From Pararhodobacter zhoushanensis (GTDB lineage Bacteria > Pseudomonadota > Alphaproteobacteria > Rhodobacterales > Rhodobacteraceae), in contig NZ_JAPDFL010000001.1 in assembly GCF_025949695.1 (NCBI RefSeq), forward strand, positions 3,661,501 to 3,725,500: a DNA stretch of 64,000 nucleotides. The letters run 5' to 3'. The notes below the pieces were generated by a model. It ran no database searches and was not told where the DNA came from. It saw only the letters and a list, made by a program, of their open reading frames with translations. Shown here one piece after another: positions 58,507 through 64,000 of this stretch (the stretch's first letter is position 1; the number at the start of each line of letters is the position of its first letter). A program made the translations under genes and the position numbers.

Positions 58507-59445
58507 ATGAGACCATCGAACAAACGTTCGCGATCCAAACAGAATCGTCCGCGCTCGCTGGGCAATATCATCAACCGCGTGTTTGACAGCTCGGGGCCTG
58601 AGGGGAAGGTGCGTGGCACCCCCCAGCAGATCATCGACAAATACGCCCTGCTGGCGCGCGACGCGCAGCTGTCGGGCGACCGCGTCGCGGCTGAGAACTT
58701 CCTGCAACATGCCGAGCATTACACGCGCATGCTGAACGAAGCGCAGGCCGAAATGAACCGCGAGGCCGAGCAGCGTCAGAACCAGCCGAACAATGGCCAG
58801 AACGGTCAGAACGGCAATGGCCAGAACAACGGCCAGAACAATAACAACGGCAACAACAACGGGAACGGCCAGAACAATGGCCAGAACCGTCGTGCGGATG
58901 GCGACAGCGACGGCGACCGCCAGAGCGATAACCGGAACGACAACCGGAACGATAACCGTCAGGACAATCGCGCCGACAACCGGTCGGATAGCCGCGACGA
59001 CAACCGGGGCGACAACCGCTCTGAGCCGCGCGCCGACGCCCGCTCGGATCAGCCCCGCGCCGAAAAGTCCGACGCGCCGCGCCCCGAGTGGAAAGAGCGC
59101 CGCAACAAGCGTTTCGACGAGCGCCGCAGCAAGCGCGACTCAGGCGATCCGCGCGAAGAGGGCACGGCGTCAGAGGGCGAGTCGATGCTGGTGGAAACGC
59201 CGGAGTCGCGCGTCCAGACCCAGCCTGAGGCCAAGCAGGCCCCTGCTGCTGCACCCGCCCCGGCTCCGACCCAGGCTCTGGCCCCCGACGCTGCGGCCCC
59301 CGCGCCCCAGCCCGCTGCTGAGGCCACGGACGAGGCCGCCAAGCCCGCCCCCAAGCCGCGCCGCGCCCGCAAACCGCGTGTCGCCGCCGACAAGGCCGAC
59401 AGTGCCGGTGACCAGCCTGCAGCTGCCCCCGACGCTGCCGAATAA
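58507..59445 (+). CDS. DUF4167 family protein with low-complexity middle
   Basis: The 312-residue protein begins MRPSNKRSRSKQNRPRSLGN, followed by the conserved core NRVFDSSGPEGKVRGTPQQI, IDKYALLARDAQLSGDRVAA and ENFLQHAEHYTRM. This is the DUF4167 domain of alphaproteobacteria. After residue about 90 it becomes low complexity: an Asn/Gln/Gly tract, then D-N-R repeats (RNDNRNDNRQDNRADNRSD), then Ala/Pro-rich and basic tail. It is highly charged, probably disordered, and likely to bind nucleic acid or form condensates (inference). The start is chosen to match the family, since the frame runs further upstream without it. A terminator follows. Confidence 0.85.
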   Translation: MRPSNKRSRSKQNRPRSLGNIINRVFDSSGPEGKVRGTPQQIIDKYALLARDAQLSGDRVAAENFLQHAEHYTRMLNEAQAEMNREAEQRQNQPNNGQNGQNGNGQNNGQNNNNGNNNGNGQNNGQNRRADGDSDGDRQSDNRNDNRNDNRQDNRADNRSDSRDDNRGDNRSEPRADARSDQPRAEKSDAPRPEWKERRNKRFDERRSKRDSGDPREEGTASEGESMLVETPESRVQTQPEAKQAPAAAPAPAPTQALAPDAAAPAPQPAAEATDEAAKPAPKPRRARKPRVAADKADSAGDQPAAAPDAAE

Positions 59446-59463
59446 CGGCGTCTGCACTGTGAT

Positions 59464-59499
59464 CAAGACGGGGGCCCTCGGGCCCCTGTTTTCGTCTTG
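59464..59499 (+). terminator. Intrinsic terminator after the DUF4167 gene
   Basis: GGGGCC-CTCG-GGCCCC forms the core stem and is followed by TGTTTTCG. The outer CAAGACG and CGTCTTG can extend it. It starts 19 bp past the stop codon. Confidence 0.75.
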
Positions 59500-59637
59500 G
59501 GCGGCCCTTTCCCGCCCAGCCCGCGCATCCAGCCCGCTGAATCACCGATCGTGATCGCCCAACAGTAGCGCAACGCCCCCTGCGCCCTATATCTGACTCC
59601 TCTCGCCCCATGCTCAGCCCCGGAATCGCCCCCGTTC

Positions 59638-61611
59638 ATGTCCTTGCCACCCGGATTTCTTGACGAACTGCGCAACCGCGTCTCTATCGCGCAGGTTGTC
59701 GGCCGTGCTGTGACCTGGGACCTGCGCAAATCCAATCAGGGCAAGGGCGACTTCTGGGCCCCCTGCCCGTTCCATCACGAAAAGAACGCCTCGTTCCACG
59801 TCGATGACCGCAAGGGCTTTTACTATTGCTTCGGCTGTCAGGCCAAAGGCGACGCGCTGACTTTCCTGCAAGAAACCCAGAACCTCAGCTTCATGGAATC
59901 GGTCGAGGCGCTGGCGCGTGAAGCCGGGCTTCCCATGCCCGAACGCGACCCCGGCGCACAAGCGCGCGACGACAAGCGCGGCTCCCTGGTCGAGGTCATG
60001 GAAAAGGCCGTGCGCTTCTACCGCATGCAGTTGATGGGGTCGCAGGCCGCCGAGGCCCGCGCGTATCTCGACCGCCGGGGCCTGTCCGAGGCCCAGCGTG
60101 AGCGTTGGGAAATCGGCTTCGCCCCCGATCAGCGGCAGGTTCTGTTCCACCATCTGACGCAGTCGGGCGTGAAGCCCGAAGCGATCATCGAGGCCGGTCT
60201 CTGCGCCAAGCCCGGCGACGGCGGCGCGCCCTTCGACCGCTTTCGCGGCCGCATCATGTTCCCGATCCGCGACGCCCGTGGCCGCGCCATCGCCTTTGGC
60301 GGGCGGGCCATGGCCGAGAACGCGCGCGCCAAATACCTGAACTCGCCCGAAACCCCGCTGTTCGACAAGGGCCGCAACCTGTTCAACATGGGCCCTGCCC
60401 GTGCCGCCGCAGGCAAGACCGGCCCGCTGATCGTGGCCGAGGGCTACATGGACGTCATCGCGCTGGTCGGCGCGGGGTTCGAGAGCGCCGTCGCCCCCTT
60501 GGGCACCGCCGTGACCGAAGACCAGTTGCGCCTGATCTGGCGCCTGCATGACGAGCCGATCATCGCGCTGGACGGGGATGCTGCGGGCCTGCGCGCCGGG
60601 CTGCGCGTGGCCAATCTGGCGCTGCCGCTGATCAGCGCCGGGCAAAGCCTGCGCTTTGCGCTGCTGCCCGGCGGGCAAGACCCGGACGACCTGATCAAAT
60701 CCGGCGGACCCGGCGCGATGAAAGCGGTGATCGACAAGGCCGTCCCCATGGCCAAACTGCTGTGGGAGGCCGAGATTCAGGGCCACATCTTCGACAGCCC
60801 CGAACGCCGCGCCGCGCTCGACCAGCGCCTGCGCGCGCTCTTGGCCCGCATCACCGACGCCCATCTGCGCGAGCATTATTCCGAAGAATTCCGCCAGCAA
60901 CGCCGCACGCTCTTTGCCGACAAGGCTGGCCCGTTTCAGCCCGGTTTCCGCCAGCCCTACGGTTCGGGCGGGTACGGCAAGGGCAAGGGCAAGGCCCCGC
61001 CGGGTCTGCCGCTGCCCGGCACCCGGGGTTCGGTTCTTGCCGGGGGCAATGAAGGCGCGGATGAGGAGTTGCGCGAGGCGCTGATCCTTGCCGTCCTCTT
61101 TGCCCACCCGGCCTTGCTGGTCGAATTCGACGACCGTCTGGTCGAGCTGGATTTCCGCCGCGATGAGCACCGCGCGCTGCAGACCATCCTGCTGCGGGCC
61201 GCGCAGGAAGAACCGCAGCCGGACGCCGACACCCTCGCCGCCCGCGCGGGCACTACCCTCAGCGACCTGCGCGCCCAGCCGCATGTCTCGATCGCACCGA
61301 TGCTGCGCAGCCAGGCCGAACCCGACTTCGTGCGCCGCTGTCTGGCCGAGGATTTCCAGATCCTGCGCAGCCGTCGCGCCCTGCGCCGCGAGCTGGCGGA
61401 ACTGACCGCCGATGTCGACCGGATCGCCGACGAGACGCTGACCTACCGGCTGGGCGATGCCTCGGCCCGGATGGATCGCGCGGGTCGCGGCGATCTGGGC
61501 GAATCAGCCACAGATCTGGGCGAAGACCGCGCCAGCCTGTCTGCACAGCTTCAATCCATGCTCGATTCGCAGATCTGGCTGAAGAAAAAGCGACGAGACG
61601 GCCCAACTTAG
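59638..61611 (+). CDS. dnaG: DNA primase
   Basis: The 657-residue primase has the CHC2 zinc finger (APCPFHHEKNASF and FYYCFGCQAKGDALTF), with a Toprim catalytic core around GPLIVAEGYMDVIALVGAGF, IIALDGDAAGLRA and PGGQDPDDLI. The C-terminal DnaB-binding helicase-interaction domain includes REALILAVLFAHPALLVEFD. A Gly/Lys/Pro-rich linker (GSGGYGKGKGKAPPG) separates the core from the C-terminal domain. It makes RNA primers at the fork. It precedes rpoD, the usual macromolecular-synthesis order. Confidence 0.97.
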   Translation: MSLPPGFLDELRNRVSIAQVVGRAVTWDLRKSNQGKGDFWAPCPFHHEKNASFHVDDRKGFYYCFGCQAKGDALTFLQETQNLSFMESVEALAREAGLPMPERDPGAQARDDKRGSLVEVMEKAVRFYRMQLMGSQAAEARAYLDRRGLSEAQRERWEIGFAPDQRQVLFHHLTQSGVKPEAIIEAGLCAKPGDGGAPFDRFRGRIMFPIRDARGRAIAFGGRAMAENARAKYLNSPETPLFDKGRNLFNMGPARAAAGKTGPLIVAEGYMDVIALVGAGFESAVAPLGTAVTEDQLRLIWRLHDEPIIALDGDAAGLRAGLRVANLALPLISAGQSLRFALLPGGQDPDDLIKSGGPGAMKAVIDKAVPMAKLLWEAEIQGHIFDSPERRAALDQRLRALLARITDAHLREHYSEEFRQQRRTLFADKAGPFQPGFRQPYGSGGYGKGKGKAPPGLPLPGTRGSVLAGGNEGADEELREALILAVLFAHPALLVEFDDRLVELDFRRDEHRALQTILLRAAQEEPQPDADTLAARAGTTLSDLRAQPHVSIAPMLRSQAEPDFVRRCLAEDFQILRSRRALRRELAELTADVDRIADETLTYRLGDASARMDRAGRGDLGESATDLGEDRASLSAQLQSMLDSQIWLKKKRRDGPT

Positions 61612-61724
61612 AGGTGATTCGCCCCGCGACTCACTGAATTTAACCGATACCCCTGTGATTCGGCCCATCGGAACGCTATCTCTGGACCAACACGAATCAC
61701 GCCGCGCCCCCTGCCGGAGGAACC

Positions 61725-63709
<1,985 letters not shown>

Positions 63710-63713
<4 letters not shown>

Positions 63714-64000
63714 ACACCTCGGAACAGGACCGCTATCACATCGAGCGCGTTCAGGGGCGGATCGAGAGCGAAGACGCTCTCGCCGCCTTTGAGCGCCTCA
63801 TGGCGTGGTGCGACTCTACGCGCGGGGTGTTCGTCTACCCGCTCAGCCGGGGGCCGTTGTCGGCGATCTACCTCGCCGCCCGCCCGGTATCCCGCAAATA
63901 CGCCGACTGCCCCTTCGGCTTTCTGGGCGCCCGCGACCACCTGCGCTGGATCTTCCGCGGCCCGTGCTTCGACACCGGGCTCTGCGACCAGACCGACGTC
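63710..64000 (+). CDS. Unknown protein, N-terminal part (runs off the window)
   Basis: A frame begins at GTG 63710, overlapping the rpoD stop as GTGA, and stays open for 97 codons to the window end. It reads [40 protein letters not shown] and [20 protein letters not shown], then [19 protein letters not shown]. Composition is that of a real GC-rich gene, with four Cys. No family is recognised. The overlap suggests coupling to rpoD translation. Confidence 0.55.

Overview
The window reads as a chromosomal segment of an alphaproteobacterium of the order Rhodobacterales (Rhodobacteraceae). The evidence is the GC-rich coding sequence, the atpHAGDC order of the F1 ATP synthase genes, the surE-pcm-nlpD-like, prfA-prmC and dnaG-rpoD blocks, and typical family members such as DUF2125, DUF4167 and a DUF6280-like protein. 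Family names are recognised by eye from protein sequence; no database search was run.

Layout. (1) About 1-11.5 kb is an accessory island. It holds a methyltransferase end, small orphan secreted and membrane proteins, a broken phage-type lysozyme, a 1313-residue autotransporter adhesin built of Ig-like repeats, two divergent homologous four-helix membrane proteins in AT-rich DNA, and an SDR gene lying among degraded IS481 (three pieces) and IS5 (one piece) remnants. (2) 11.6-13.5 kb carries a WcbI-GSCFA fusion protein, probably for polysaccharide modification. (3) 13.6-22.5 kb is ordinary chromosome: a TetR-reductase pair with a clear operator, lipocalin, the efp-META-CDP-alcohol transferase operon, a conserved small protein, an isomerase-hydrolase pair, prs, and a MATE pump. 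(4) 22.9-27.8 kb is the F1 ATP synthase operon. (5) 28-32.3 kb has a methyltransferase, gloB and clpA, followed by a decayed TetR gene. (6) 33.5-39.3 kb has a MotA/MotB-like inner-membrane pair with a long repetitive coiled coil, ChaC and DUF2125. (7) 39.3-46.9 kb is a compact seven-gene cluster for aerobic 2-aminobenzoyl-CoA (anthranilate) breakdown with its own MarR regulator. (8) 46.9-53 kb has frameshifted VanZ-like and LytTR genes, rpoH, a cysteine-rich MarR protein, and two dehydrogenases. (9) 53.3-64 kb is surE-pcm-nlpD-like, prfA-prmC, DUF4167, dnaG and rpoD.

How genes work together. Tight ATGA/GTGA overlaps show co-translated operons (18931-19527 region, MATE-glyoxalase, the aminobenzoate cluster, surE-pcm, prfA-prmC). 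The best leads for something undescribed are the pair of homologous membrane proteins in the low-GC island, the MotA/MotB-like pair, the WcbI-GSCFA fusion, a six-copy dispersed hairpin repeat found mostly just 3' of genes, and a SurE that lacks one of its two metal-binding aspartates.
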